A stretch of 64,000 bases of DNA from the NCBI RefSeq assembly GCF_014836635.1, contig NZ_JACSQL010000002.1, forward strand, positions 620,001-684,000, written 5' to 3'. The position numbers and the translations under genes were made by a program. The first letter of the stretch is position 1; each line of letters begins with the position of its first letter. The notes under the pieces were generated by a model. It worked only from the letters and a program-made list of their open reading frames with translations. It ran no database searches and had not been told where the DNA came from. The DNA comes from Paenibacillus gallinarum (lineage in GTDB: Bacteria > Bacillota > Bacilli > Paenibacillales > Paenibacillaceae). Shown here one piece after another: positions 53,451-62,751 of this stretch.

Positions 53451-54773
53451 ATGAAGAACTGGAATTATACGCTTCCAGCGATGGCCGCTGGTGGAGAACA
53501 AGTACTACAAAAACTAAACGACCATGGTTACGATGCCTTTTTTGTTGGTGGATGTGTGCGGGACGAGCTTATGCATAGAACGGTTACGGACATGGACATT
53601 ACGACTTCGGCAACGCCTGAACAGGTTATTGCTCTTTTTCCGGACTCCATTCCTACCGGGCTTCAGCATGGGACGGTTACGGTGCGAAGTGATGGATATC
53701 ATTATGAAGTAACGACTTTTCGTACCGAGAGCGGTTATGAAGATTTTCGCCGCCCGACCGAAGTTCATTTTGTGGATCGAGTAGAAGATGATCTGAAACG
53801 AAGAGACTTTACGATGAATGCGATAGCCCGTAATGTTAAGGGCGATTTGCTTGATCCCTTTCACGGTCAAGAAGATATTAAGCAAGGCCTTGTTAAGTGT
53901 GTCGGGATCGCAGAAGAAAGATTTGAAGAAGACGCCCTTCGCATCATGAGAGGCGTTCGTTTTGCTTCGGTTTTTAATTTTGAACTGGAAACAGACACGT
54001 GGTTGGGGATGATTGGCCAGCGTGACAAACTCGCATATATAGCTATGGAACGAGTTCGTACGGAGATGGATAAAATGATGGCAGGTCCTTTTCCTTCTAA
54101 AGGTGTTCAGCTTCTGATGGACAGCCGCATCTTAGAATATGTGAAGGCGCCAATACGTTTGACTTCATTGGATCGAAACCTTACCGGATACTTGGATGAA
54201 CTTCCGCAGCATGCAGTTTATCGATATGAAATGATGCTGTTGTTACTTCAAATAGGTTCTCCTGATGCCAATACTTTACTTCGTGAATGGACATTTTCAG
54301 GTGAAACACGTGATCGAATAACAAATATGTTAGCCTTTCATGAGCATGTTATGAGTTTATTTGAGGAACTCGCCTTAAACATGGAGCAGATGGAGAAAAC
54401 AGAACTTTTCAATTTGCTGCGTGCAGACTGGATACCTCTTGTCCTCCGGTTTGGAAGAGAAGCGGCTCAAGACTGGATTTTGATTAATAGGAAAATAGCA
54501 ATAGAAGAGGTACTATTCTCTTCTGCGTATAACAATCTTTGTCCTTTGCTTCTTCAGAAAGCGGAAGATTGGACTACGGAAATGAATGTATATCATGTAA
54601 AAGATCTGGCACTCGGAGGTGCTGACTTGATGAGAGTCACAGGGCGCAAGGGCGGGCCTTGGCTCGGTTTAACCATGAAGAGACTTTTACATGAAGTAGC
54701 ACTTGGACAGATCCCTAATGACCATGATTCTCTAATAGATGCAGCGAAGAAGGTGATTGAAGATGAAGTTTAA
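53451..54773 (+). CDS. cca: CCA tRNA nucleotidyltransferase
   Basis: This 440-residue enzyme adds CCA to tRNA 3' ends. FFVGGCVRDELM and TDMDITTSATPEQV carry the class II nucleotidyltransferase motif (GG...DxD), followed by RRDFTMNAIA and DALRIMRGVRFA. Length and order (bshA-cca-birA) match Bacillus. It overlaps birA by 11 nt. Confidence 0.96.
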   Translation: MKNWNYTLPAMAAGGEQVLQKLNDHGYDAFFVGGCVRDELMHRTVTDMDITTSATPEQVIALFPDSIPTGLQHGTVTVRSDGYHYEVTTFRTESGYEDFRRPTEVHFVDRVEDDLKRRDFTMNAIARNVKGDLLDPFHGQEDIKQGLVKCVGIAEERFEEDALRIMRGVRFASVFNFELETDTWLGMIGQRDKLAYIAMERVRTEMDKMMAGPFPSKGVQLLMDSRILEYVKAPIRLTSLDRNLTGYLDELPQHAVYRYEMMLLLLQIGSPDANTLLREWTFSGETRDRITNMLAFHEHVMSLFEELALNMEQMEKTELFNLLRADWIPLVLRFGREAAQDWILINRKIAIEEVLFSSAYNNLCPLLLQKAEDWTTEMNVYHVKDLALGGADLMRVTGRKGGPWLGLTMKRLLHEVALGQIPNDHDSLIDAAKKVIEDEV

Positions 54774-55737
54774 ATTGTTGCTCGATTTATTTGATGAAAA
54801 ATCAAATGATTTTCTTTCCGGGGAAGAAATCAGTAACCGATTATCCATCAGCAGAGCAGCGGTATGGAAGCAAATTAACCAACTGCGAGAGCTCGGTTAT
54901 GAATTTGAAGCGGTGTCTCGTAAAGGATATCGTTTATTGTACAAACCAGATCAATATGAGCATAAGGATCTTATGCAAAATATAAACACAGCCGTTTTTG
55001 GAAGCAGGCTTCATCTTTTGGAATCGACTTCCTCTACGCAGATCGAAGCAATCAAGCTTGCAGAAGAAGGAGCTGAAGCAGGAACTCTGGTGATTTCGGA
55101 TATGCAGACCAATGGGCGAGGGCGTCTTGGACGCAACTGGTTCTCTCCTGCTGGAAAAGGCATCTGGATGAGTCTTGTTTTACGTCCGGAACTGCCGGTT
55201 AGATTTATGCCTCAGTTAACGTTGTTAACAGGCGTAGCGGTATGCAGTGCGATCCGAAAAGTTACGGGAGTGGAAGCTGGGCTCAAATGGCCAAATGATA
55301 TTTTGGTGAACGGCCGTAAAGTGTGCGGTATTCTTCTCGAAGCAGCTACCGAAGATAACAAGGTAAGGTATTGTATCGCTGGGATTGGCATCGATGTTAA
55401 TTTGTCTGAACTAGATTATCCGGAAGATCTGCGAAGTATTGCTACTTCCTTGAAAATAGAATCGGGAACTTCTGTATCCCGCTCAAGACTGATCGGTGAA
55501 GTAATGAATCAACTCGAAGCGAGATATTTGCAGTATGAGAATGAAGGATTTGCTCCGATCTTGAAAGAGTGGGAAGCCTTATCGGCTTCTATAGGGAAAC
55601 AAGTGCGTTCTGTAACGTTGAACCAGGTAATCGAAGGAACGGCAATCGGTTTATCCGACAGCGGAGGACTTATGGTTTTGACGGAGGAAGGAAAGAATTC
55701 TACTATTTTTTCGGGTGAAGTGGAGATAATACAATAA
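54763..55737 (+). CDS. birA: Biotin operon repressor / biotin-[acetyl-CoA-carboxylase] ligase
   Basis: This 324-residue protein joins an N-terminal winged helix (ISNRLSISRAAVWKQINQL, about residues 20-38) to a biotin ligase domain with GRGRLGRNWFSP, GIWMSLVLRP and LKWPNDILV, and a C-terminal SH3-like part. It should both attach biotin and repress biotin genes. Its ATG at 54763 is inside cca. Confidence 0.95.
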   Translation: MKFKLLLDLFDEKSNDFLSGEEISNRLSISRAAVWKQINQLRELGYEFEAVSRKGYRLLYKPDQYEHKDLMQNINTAVFGSRLHLLESTSSTQIEAIKLAEEGAEAGTLVISDMQTNGRGRLGRNWFSPAGKGIWMSLVLRPELPVRFMPQLTLLTGVAVCSAIRKVTGVEAGLKWPNDILVNGRKVCGILLEAATEDNKVRYCIAGIGIDVNLSELDYPEDLRSIATSLKIESGTSVSRSRLIGEVMNQLEARYLQYENEGFAPILKEWEALSASIGKQVRSVTLNQVIEGTAIGLSDSGGLMVLTEEGKNSTIFSGEVEIIQ

Positions 55738-55757
55738 GGACAAGAGGCCGAATAAAC

Positions 55758-55823
55758 ATGAGTAGATATTTTATGACTTCTTCACCAATGAAAGAATGGT
55801 TCATCCTGTATGCTTTAGATTAA
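55758..55823 (+). other. Possible 21-codon reading frame after birA
   Basis: An ATG 9 nt after AAGAGG opens a 21-residue frame beginning MSRYFMTSSPMKEWF. It ends before the panB leader promoter. It is too short to be sure; no family is recognised. Confidence 0.2.
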
Positions 55824-55835
55824 TTATTCCGGGGC

Positions 55836-55864
55836 ATAGACATTTGATCTTTTTTTGGTATACT
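55836..55864 (+). promoter_or_regulatory. Candidate extended -10 promoter of panBCD
   Basis: TGGTATACT (hexamer 55859-55864) is an extended -10. The -35 region (ATAGAC, 17 nt upstream) is poor. It would give a leader of about 300 nt before panB. Confidence 0.45.
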
Positions 55865-55954
55865 TTCTTCTTGAGGCGGTATTAAATTAATGCAATTTGA
55901 ACTGCACTCAATAAGTTAGTCTGCTTTAAAAATTATTATTTTATAGGTTTGTTG

Positions 55955-56098
55955 GATTCTGCTCTGAGCCGAAGAGGACCGAGACAGAAGGGACGATCGT
56001 TAAGTGACTCTTTTTTGACTTTTGGGACCTTTTTAGTGACAACTAAAAGGTTTTTTTTGTGTTCATCATCTAAACCTCCGGGGCCCAGCTGATGAGAA
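55955..56098 (+). ncRNA. Structured panB leader with internal terminator (possible pan motif)
   Basis: TTCTG (55957-55961) pairs with CAGAA (55985-55989), enclosing CTCT/AGAG, in a purine-rich stretch. An intrinsic terminator, ACCTTTTTAGT/ACTAAAAGGT plus T8 (56027-56058), follows, then TCATC/GATGA with an inner CC(T)CCGGGG element up to 56095. A terminator 115 nt before the start codon points to attenuation. A conserved 'pan' RNA motif is known upstream of panB in Firmicutes; I cannot confirm from memory that this sequence matches it. Confidence 0.5.
56027..56058 (+). terminator. Intrinsic terminator inside the panB leader
   Basis: ACC-TTTTTAGT and ACTAAAAGGT pair with one bulged T around GACA and are followed by T8. 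It lies between the promoter candidate and panB. Confidence 0.8.
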
Positions 56099-56174
56099 TC
56101 CGTAGGACATTTCACATTTTTTCAACATTCTAGACTTACGGTCGATATCAGAAACAGAAGGGAGCCACATCGAA

Positions 56175-57047
56175 ATGGCTGCAGTTAAAAAACCACTTAA
56201 TATTGTTAAAATGAAAAAAATGAAAGAAAATAAAGAACCGATCACAATGGTGACTGCTTACGACTATCCTTCCGCGTTGCTTGCTGAGGAAGCGGGAGTA
56301 GATATGATTCTTGTAGGAGATTCACTTGGTAACGTTGTGCTTGGATATAACTCGACAATTCCTGTAACACTCGATGATATGGTTTACCATAGCCGCTCTG
56401 TTGCACGTGGAGCTGAGCATACGTTTATTGTTGCCGATATGCCTTTTATGACGTATCACGGCAGTATTGACGAAAGCTTGCGCGGTGTTCGCAGATTAAT
56501 GCAGGAAGGGCATGCCCATGCCGTGAAACTGGAGGGTGGAGCTGAGATTGCGGACACGGTTCGTACCATTGTTTCCTCAGGTGTTCCTGTTCTCGGACAC
56601 ATTGGACTCACGCCTCAGTCTGTGAATCAAATTGGTGGATTCCGAGTACAAGGAAAAGACGCACAAGATGCAAGACGATTGCTCGAAGACGCCAAGGCTT
56701 TAGAAAAAGCGGGTGCTTTTGCAGTTGTACTGGAACTGGTAACCGAAGAAGTAGCGGAAGCAATCTCTCGTGAACTTAGCATTCCGACGATTGGTATTGG
56801 TGCAGGACGAGGGTGTGATGGGCAAGTTCTTGTGTTCCATGATATTGTTCAGTATGCTTCTCCTTATATTCCGAAACGTTTTGTTAAAACGTACAGTGAT
56901 GTAGGTTCCCTCATTCGTGAAAGTATTGCAAATTACGTAAAAGAAGTAAAAGAGAAATCTTTCCCGGCTGAGGAGCATGTATTTACTGCAGAAGACGGTG
57001 TCGTTGAATCGCTGTACGGAAATCGTAAAGCAAAGGTGGACAACTAA
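56175..57047 (+). CDS. panB: 3-methyl-2-oxobutanoate hydroxymethyltransferase
   Basis: This 290-residue TIM barrel makes ketopantoate from 2-oxoisovalerate. VTAYDYPSALLAEEAGVD, VGDSLGNVVLGYNST, and IPTIGIGAGRGCDGQVLV are conserved. GAAGGGAG lies upstream of the ATG. First gene of panBCD, whose products make pantothenate for coenzyme A. Confidence 0.97.
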   Translation: MAAVKKPLNIVKMKKMKENKEPITMVTAYDYPSALLAEEAGVDMILVGDSLGNVVLGYNSTIPVTLDDMVYHSRSVARGAEHTFIVADMPFMTYHGSIDESLRGVRRLMQEGHAHAVKLEGGAEIADTVRTIVSSGVPVLGHIGLTPQSVNQIGGFRVQGKDAQDARRLLEDAKALEKAGAFAVVLELVTEEVAEAISRELSIPTIGIGAGRGCDGQVLVFHDIVQYASPYIPKRFVKTYSDVGSLIRESIANYVKEVKEKSFPAEEHVFTAEDGVVESLYGNRKAKVDN

Positions 57048-57048
57048 G

Positions 57049-57945
57049 ATGATTACCGTACGTGGTATTCAGGAACTAAGATCTCAGATCGCAGCAATGA
57101 AGAAGCAAATTTCCAAACCGGAAGTTACGGTTGGATTTGTGCCTACAATGGGTTTTCTGCATGAAGGTCACGCCAGTTTGATGAAACAAGCAAGAAATAA
57201 AACCGATATTGTGGTACTAAGTATTTTTGTGAATCCGATTCAGTTTGGTCCGAATGAGGACTTCGAAAGTTACCCGCGAGATGAGAAGAGAGATCTTGCA
57301 GTAGCTGAAAAAGAAGGAGTAGATATTGTATTTATTCCTACAGTCAAAGAAATGTATCCTCAGCCAACGAAGACGACGATCCAAGTCTCTGGTCTGACAG
57401 AACGCCTATGCGGTGCTTCTCGCCCAGGTCACTTTGACGGGGTAACAACCGTTGTCGCCAAACTTTTCAATATAGTACAGCCCGATTACGCATTTTTTGG
57501 CATGAAAGACGCTCAACAAGTTGCAGTGCTGACGCAAATGGTTACTGATTTGAATATGCCTGTAACGATTGTTCCTTGCCCAATCATGAGAGAGAACGAT
57601 GGGCTTGCCCTAAGCTCCCGTAACGTCTATTTAAGCAGCGAGGAGCGTACACAGGCTCTCTGCTTGTCACGTTCGCTTTCCCTTGCTGAGAAAGCAAGTA
57701 GAGAACGTACTGATATCACCATCGGTGAGCTTCGCAGTCTGGTTACTGCGGAGATTAAAAAATCACCAGCTGCGGTAATTGACTATGTGGAGATTTTGAC
57801 ATTTCCCGGTTTACAACCTCTAGGTGAGAAGCAGCAGCTTAATGATCTAGAGGATGTGATTGTGGCATTAGCCGTAAAGTTCGGCAAAACTCGTCTGATC
57901 GATAATCATCGTTTACAGAAAGTGAAGGTGTTCTCGCATGTTTAG
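57049..57945 (+). CDS. panC: Pantothenate synthetase
   Basis: This 298-residue ligase joins pantoate and beta-alanine with [21 protein letters not shown] (HxGH), [12 protein letters not shown] and [16 protein letters not shown] (with KMSKS-like function) are conserved. ATG 57049 is one base after the panB stop. It overlaps panD by 8 nt. Confidence 0.97.
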   Translation: MITVRGIQELRSQIAAMKKQISKPEVTVGFVPTMGFLHEGHASLMKQARNKTDIVVLSIFVNPIQFGPNEDFESYPRDEKRDLAVAEKEGVDIVFIPTVKEMYPQPTKTTIQVSGLTERLCGASRPGHFDGVTTVVAKLFNIVQPDYAFFGMKDAQQVAVLTQMVTDLNMPVTIVPCPIMRENDGLALSSRNVYLSSEERTQALCLSRSLSLAEKASRERTDITIGELRSLVTAEIKKSPAAVIDYVEILTFPGLQPLGEKQQLNDLEDVIVALAVKFGKTRLIDNHRLQKVKVFSHV

Positions 57946-58321
57946 AACTTTAATGAAATCGAAAATACATCGTGCAACCGTAACGGAAGCGAATTTGAAT
58001 TATGTAGGAAGTATTACCATTGATCGCGATCTAATGGAAGCAGCGGATATTTTTGAGAATGAGAAAGTACAGATTGTGAATAACAACAATGGAGCAAGAC
58101 TAGAGACTTATGTTATCCCTGGCCCGCGCGGTTCGGGAACGATCTGTCTCAATGGAGCAGCAGCACGTCTCGTGCAGCCGGGAGATACCGTTATCATTAT
58201 CTCTTATGCGATGATGGATGCAGCTGAGATGGCAAGTCATAAGCCGACTGTCGTATTTGTTAATGATGCGAACAAACCGGTTCAAACCGTTCAACAGGAA
58301 GTTCACGCCACGATCATGTAA
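57938..58321 (+). CDS. panD: Aspartate 1-decarboxylase
   Basis: This 127-residue pyruvoyl enzyme makes beta-alanine. The self-cleavage site is in YVGSITID (Gly-Ser near 24-25); the [18 protein letters not shown] region is conserved. It overlaps panC and completes the pathway. Confidence 0.97.
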   Translation: MFRTLMKSKIHRATVTEANLNYVGSITIDRDLMEAADIFENEKVQIVNNNNGARLETYVIPGPRGSGTICLNGAAARLVQPGDTVIIISYAMMDAAEMASHKPTVVFVNDANKPVQTVQQEVHATIM

Positions 58322-58414
58322 TCCATGGGAATAAGGAATGAAAACTGCCCTTTACGCAGAAAATGTGATTAGGTTACTGCACTAATCCATTTTACCGAGG
58401 GTGGGATGCAAGCC

Positions 58415-59044
58415 ATGTTCCAACATTTATTCGCCGAAATGAATGATGCGCTCGATGAGATTGAGAAGTATTATTCTGTTGCACCTGCCGTTAAGAAACA
58501 AGAGATGTTACGAAAGTGGAATTTGCTAAAACAGATGAGTGATGGAATTATGGATGAATGGATGTCATTTGAAGAAAAGATGGCTCGAATACGGGAAAGC
58601 GGTTTGTTCCGCGGGACTGATCCCTTCGCCATGATTCCAGAACTTAAGCTCCAATCTTTTGTCAAAGGACAGGGTTATTTCAAGCTTCTCATGTATAGCC
58701 ACGCGGCTGAAGAATTTAACAGAGTCGTTGAATTGTACCCGGAAAGTTTAATGTCTCGTCTGTATTTAGCTGTGTCGTATCTTCATTTAGAAGAAACACA
58801 TGTCGCCGCAAAGGAACTGAATCGAATTTTGCTGAACAGCGATCAGCCTAGGTTAAAAGCGCTGGCATATAATGCACTTGGCTGTATCCATGCCAAACAT
58901 ACGGATCTCGAGAAAGCTCTTTCCTGTTTTGCACTTTCTCTAAAGCTTGATCCAAGTTTGCAAGAGCCGCTGTACAATCTGGAAGCGTGCAGATCAAATA
59001 GCGGAAAACTCCATTATGGAACCCAATTGCTTGCTCTCTCCTAG
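58415..59044 (+). CDS. TPR-like helical protein
   Basis: This 209-residue protein has an N-terminal helical part and at least two or three tetratricopeptide-like repeats (about 90-195; for example AYNALGCIHAKHTDLEKAL). ATG 58415 is 9 nt from GAGGGTGGG; another in-frame ATG at 58406 abuts it. Partner unknown. A terminator follows. Confidence 0.75.
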   Translation: MFQHLFAEMNDALDEIEKYYSVAPAVKKQEMLRKWNLLKQMSDGIMDEWMSFEEKMARIRESGLFRGTDPFAMIPELKLQSFVKGQGYFKLLMYSHAAEEFNRVVELYPESLMSRLYLAVSYLHLEETHVAAKELNRILLNSDQPRLKALAYNALGCIHAKHTDLEKALSCFALSLKLDPSLQEPLYNLEACRSNSGKLHYGTQLLALS

Positions 59045-59073
59045 AGAAGCATCAAAATGCAGTGCATCAAAAA

Positions 59074-59109
59074 GGCGATGTCTCTTTATTTGGCATCGTC
59101 TTTTTTTGT
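59074..59109 (+). terminator. Intrinsic terminator before dinG
   Basis: AGGCGATG and CATCGTCT pair around a T-rich loop, with T7 after. Confidence 0.75.
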
Positions 59110-59180
59110 GTCTAATGTTCAAATGTCTTTTTTTTTGCTATGCTACTAAAGAGACTGGATGAAGGGAACGTTTAATTGTA

Positions 59181-62054
59181 ATGAAATTTGCTGTGCTTGA
59201 TTTTGAGACAACAGGTACCCAGTCTGACGGTGAAATCACCCAGGTTGGACTTACCATAATAGATCATGATTTAAGTATAAAAGAGACATATAGCTCTTAT
59301 GTCAATCCCGGCGTTCCCATTCCACCTTTTATAACTGGACTTACTGGAATTTCGGACGACGATGTCAAAGATGCACCTCATCTTGAAGAAATGATGATGG
59401 AACTTGTTCCATTGCTAAATGACGTTGTATTGGTTGGTCATAATGTAGCATTTGATTTTTACTTTTTGCAAAATGCGTTAGATCGATGCGGATACCTGCC
59501 ATTTACAGGCCGTATTTTGGATACGATGGACTTTTTGAAAATTTGTTTTCCTTCGCTTTCCTCTTACCAGCTAGGTTATGTTTCATCTGAATTTGGATTT
59601 GAACATGACAGACCGCACCAAGCGGATAGTGATGCACTGGCGACCGCCCATGTATTTCTTAAAAGCATCGAAGAACTGAGAGGCTTACCTTTAATTACAC
59701 TGCAGCGCCTTACAGATCTTTTTCCTGCAGAGGAAAGTGATTTCGGCTGGTTTTTGGATGGACTGCTGGCAGAGAAGGAAAGCGAGCCGATTCAGGATCT
59801 GGACAGCCAGAAATACTATAGGCAACTTGCGCTTGCCATTGATGATTGGTCTACGATTGCTCCGCCACGGGACGAACGTGCACCGAATCCTTTGGAGAAT
59901 GAATCGTTTAGCGAGTACATGGAGAAGATTCAGCAGAATTTAAAAGAAAAACTTCCCAACTATGAACAAAGAGAAGCGCAGAATATGATGTTTGATGAAG
60001 TTAACAAAGCACTTTATGAAGACAAGCATTTATTAATTGAGGCGGGAACAGGAACAGGTAAATCACTTGGATATTTGTTGCCTTCTATTTACCAAAGCGT
60101 AAAGCAGGAGACCAAGGTTACGGTAAGTACACACACTATAAACCTGCAGGAACAATTGCGAGAGCGTGATCTGCCTCTGTTAACGAAAGTCGTTCCTTTT
60201 CCTTTTAAAGCTGCGATCTTCAAGGGTCGTGGACATTATCTTTGTCTGCGTAAGTTTGAACAGAAGCTGAATAATAAAGAATTTGCTACACCCAAAGAAG
60301 ATGTGTTTACTGCTGCTCAGATGCTCGTCTGGCTCACGCAAACAGAAACCGGAGATGATGAAGAACTAAACTTAAGCCACCGGGGAACAGATTTCTGGGA
60401 GACCGTGCAAAGTGAGTCTGAATCCTGTTTAGGACGGAGCTGTCCGTGGTTTAAAAAATGTTTCTACCATCGTGCACGTCATGAAGCGGGGATTGCAGAT
60501 GTTGTGATTACAAATCACTCCAAACTGTTTACGGATGTGAAAGCTAGCCATCAACTGCTTCCAAGTTATGACTATCTAGTTATCGATGAGGCTCATCATC
60601 TAGAAGACGTAGCTGGTAAACATCTAGGGATGCATATGAAATATTTCTCAGTGGTCCATACGCTAACAAGACTGTTTAAGGATAGCCGTAACGGGCAATT
60701 TCCTGCACTTCGTCAACAGATCAATCAGTCAGGACATGAGAAATACGTGGAATGGACTTCAGCTATTGACGAGTTGTTTCCATTTGCCCTGGAAGCGAAG
60801 GAAGAATGGGATACGCTGAGTGATATGTTATTTAGGCTGTTACCAGAGAGAATGGATGCTGCACCAGGAGATTCTGGACAGTTTTCACTAAGGCTAAAGC
60901 CGCAGGCTAAGCCAAAAGCATGGGACAAAATCTCAAAACATGAAAATCAGTTTTATGTCACAGTAGGCGAAATGGTACGCAAAGCAGATAAGCTGCTTGG
61001 AGAAGTGAGAGAAGAATTAGACGATTATGCATCAGATAGTCTGATTACGGATATTACGGGTCTTGTCAGAGACTTAGCAGAGCAGAGGGATAATCTCAGA
61101 CTCTTTATGCGGCTTGACGATACAGGCACCGTATACTGGCTTGAAGCAAGCGGTCAGTTTAGAAGTAAGTCTCTTCAGCTGTACGCAGTCCCTGTCGATG
61201 TAAGTTCACATTTGAAGGAACTATTTTTCGATAAAAAACACAGTGTGATTTTGACCTCTGCTACCTTATCTGTAGACAAGTCGTTTCAGTTTATGATCGA
61301 TCAACTAGGACTATCGGAAGCGCAGGAAAAGGGCAGACTGATGACGTCCTTACTCCCATCACCATTCAATTATCGGGATCAGGCACTTCTCGTCATTCCG
61401 CGGGATTTTCCAAGCGTAAAAGGAAGTGTAGGGGATGATCACTTTGTAAGTATGCTTGTGACTTCACTTGCAGAGACAGCGAAGGCAACCAAAGGTAGAA
61501 TGTTAGTGTTGTTTACGTCTTATCGTATGCTCAGACAAGTCCATGAACCTCTAAAAGAAGCACTTGCAGCAAGTGACATCACTGTGCTTGGACAAGGGGT
61601 AGATACAGGCAGCCGAACCAAACTTACACGCCGGTTCCAAGAGGCTAAGGCTTCTGTTTTGCTCGGAACAAGCAGCTTCTGGGAAGGCGTAGATATTCCA
61701 GGTGAAGCTTTAACGTGCCTTGCGATCGTGCGGCTACCTTTCCAGCCGCCTAGCCATCCAGTGGTGGAAGCGAAAAGTGAACTTTTGGAAAAAGAAAAGA
61801 AAAATCCTTTTATGAAACTTTCTGTTCCGCAGGCAGTGATCCGGTTCAAACAAGGGTTTGGACGGCTTGTTCGCACAGCAAATGACAGAGGGATCGTTAT
61901 TGTTTACGATACAAGGGTTATTGAATCTTATTACGGAAAGTACTTTTTGTATTCCCTGCCAGGTCCAAAAATGGAACATATGGTTACGGAGAAGATGGTT
62001 CCAAGAATTAGTGAATGGCTGACGGAACATGAAATGAATAAAGAAACATACTGA
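59181..62054 (+). CDS. dinG: DinG-type helicase fused to a DnaQ-like exonuclease
   Basis: This 957-residue protein starts with a DEDD 3'-5' exonuclease domain (FAVLDFETTG, GHNVAFDF, HQADSDALATA; about 1-165) and continues as an XPD/DinG superfamily-2 helicase with Walker A EAGTGTGKS (near 290), DEAHH (near 470), and motif VI FGRLVRTANDRG (near 895). Four cysteines, C355, C416, C421 and C427, are spaced like the FeS cluster of XPD-type helicases. Some Firmicute DinG proteins are reported to lack that cluster, so its presence is worth note. Role: DNA repair. Confidence 0.95.
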   Translation: MKFAVLDFETTGTQSDGEITQVGLTIIDHDLSIKETYSSYVNPGVPIPPFITGLTGISDDDVKDAPHLEEMMMELVPLLNDVVLVGHNVAFDFYFLQNALDRCGYLPFTGRILDTMDFLKICFPSLSSYQLGYVSSEFGFEHDRPHQADSDALATAHVFLKSIEELRGLPLITLQRLTDLFPAEESDFGWFLDGLLAEKESEPIQDLDSQKYYRQLALAIDDWSTIAPPRDERAPNPLENESFSEYMEKIQQNLKEKLPNYEQREAQNMMFDEVNKALYEDKHLLIEAGTGTGKSLGYLLPSIYQSVKQETKVTVSTHTINLQEQLRERDLPLLTKVVPFPFKAAIFKGRGHYLCLRKFEQKLNNKEFATPKEDVFTAAQMLVWLTQTETGDDEELNLSHRGTDFWETVQSESESCLGRSCPWFKKCFYHRARHEAGIADVVITNHSKLFTDVKASHQLLPSYDYLVIDEAHHLEDVAGKHLGMHMKYFSVVHTLTRLFKDSRNGQFPALRQQINQSGHEKYVEWTSAIDELFPFALEAKEEWDTLSDMLFRLLPERMDAAPGDSGQFSLRLKPQAKPKAWDKISKHENQFYVTVGEMVRKADKLLGEVREELDDYASDSLITDITGLVRDLAEQRDNLRLFMRLDDTGTVYWLEASGQFRSKSLQLYAVPVDVSSHLKELFFDKKHSVILTSATLSVDKSFQFMIDQLGLSEAQEKGRLMTSLLPSPFNYRDQALLVIPRDFPSVKGSVGDDHFVSMLVTSLAETAKATKGRMLVLFTSYRMLRQVHEPLKEALAASDITVLGQGVDTGSRTKLTRRFQEAKASVLLGTSSFWEGVDIPGEALTCLAIVRLPFQPPSHPVVEAKSELLEKEKKNPFMKLSVPQAVIRFKQGFGRLVRTANDRGIVIVYDTRVIESYYGKYFLYSLPGPKMEHMVTEKMVPRISEWLTEHEMNKETY

Positions 62055-62091
62055 GATAAGAAATTGTTTTTGATGTAAGGGGGAGTTCACA

Positions 62092-62751
62092 ATGAAGTCG
62101 GATAAAATTTCAGAGGCAGTCGTTCGCCGGCTGCCCGTTTATCTGCGTTATTTGCAGGAGCTGTACAAAAGAGAAGTTACAACGGTATCATCTCAAGAAC
62201 TCGGACTTAAACTGGATCTGAATCCAGCACAAATCCGCAAGGATTTAGCTTATTTTGGTGATTTTGGACGGAAGGGAATCGGATATGATGTCGCTTATCT
62301 TATTGATAAAATCCGCCAAATTCTCAAAATTGATCAAGTCATTAATGTTGCTCTCGTGGGGGCAGGTAATCTCGGACAAGCCTTGTCTAACTATAACCGC
62401 TATGTAAAAGACAATATGAAGATTGTTGCTGTATTTGACTCGTATGATAAAAAGATTGGAACGATGATTAATACACTTACAGTTCAGCCAATGGAAGAGT
62501 TACAGAATACAGTGAAGGAACGTAATATTCGGATCGGAATCATTACGGTACCTGATTTTGAAGCTCAGCGTGTAGCGGATTGCATGGTTGAAGCAGGTAT
62601 AGAGGCTATACTTAATTTTGCGCCTATTATTATCAAAGCTCCGCCGCATATTCGGATTCACACGGCTGATTTCACAACCGATCTATTAAGCCTTGCTTAT
62701 TATCTTGAGAGCGAAGAAGGAAAGGAAGAAACAGAAGATGACAAGTCATAA
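62092..62751 (+). CDS. rex: Redox-sensing transcriptional repressor Rex
   Basis: This 219-residue protein has an N-terminal winged helix (VSSQELGLKLDLNPAQIRKDL, pattern residues 31-52) and a Rossmann domain with VALVGAGNLGQAL (near 88-100) and VFDSYDKKIG. Rex senses the NADH/NAD ratio and represses respiratory and fermentative genes when NADH is low. GGGGGAG precedes the ATG. It overlaps the downstream amidohydrolase by 14 nt. Confidence 0.96.
   Translation: MKSDKISEAVVRRLPVYLRYLQELYKREVTTVSSQELGLKLDLNPAQIRKDLAYFGDFGRKGIGYDVAYLIDKIRQILKIDQVINVALVGAGNLGQALSNYNRYVKDNMKIVAVFDSYDKKIGTMINTLTVQPMEELQNTVKERNIRIGIITVPDFEAQRVADCMVEAGIEAILNFAPIIIKAPPHIRIHTADFTTDLLSLAYYLESEEGKEETEDDKS

Noticed and set aside
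56089..56095. CTGATGA in the panB leader, resembling a hammerhead ribozyme core
   Set aside because: It runs straight into GAATCC with no stem II, and the GAAA box and cleavage-site stem are missing.
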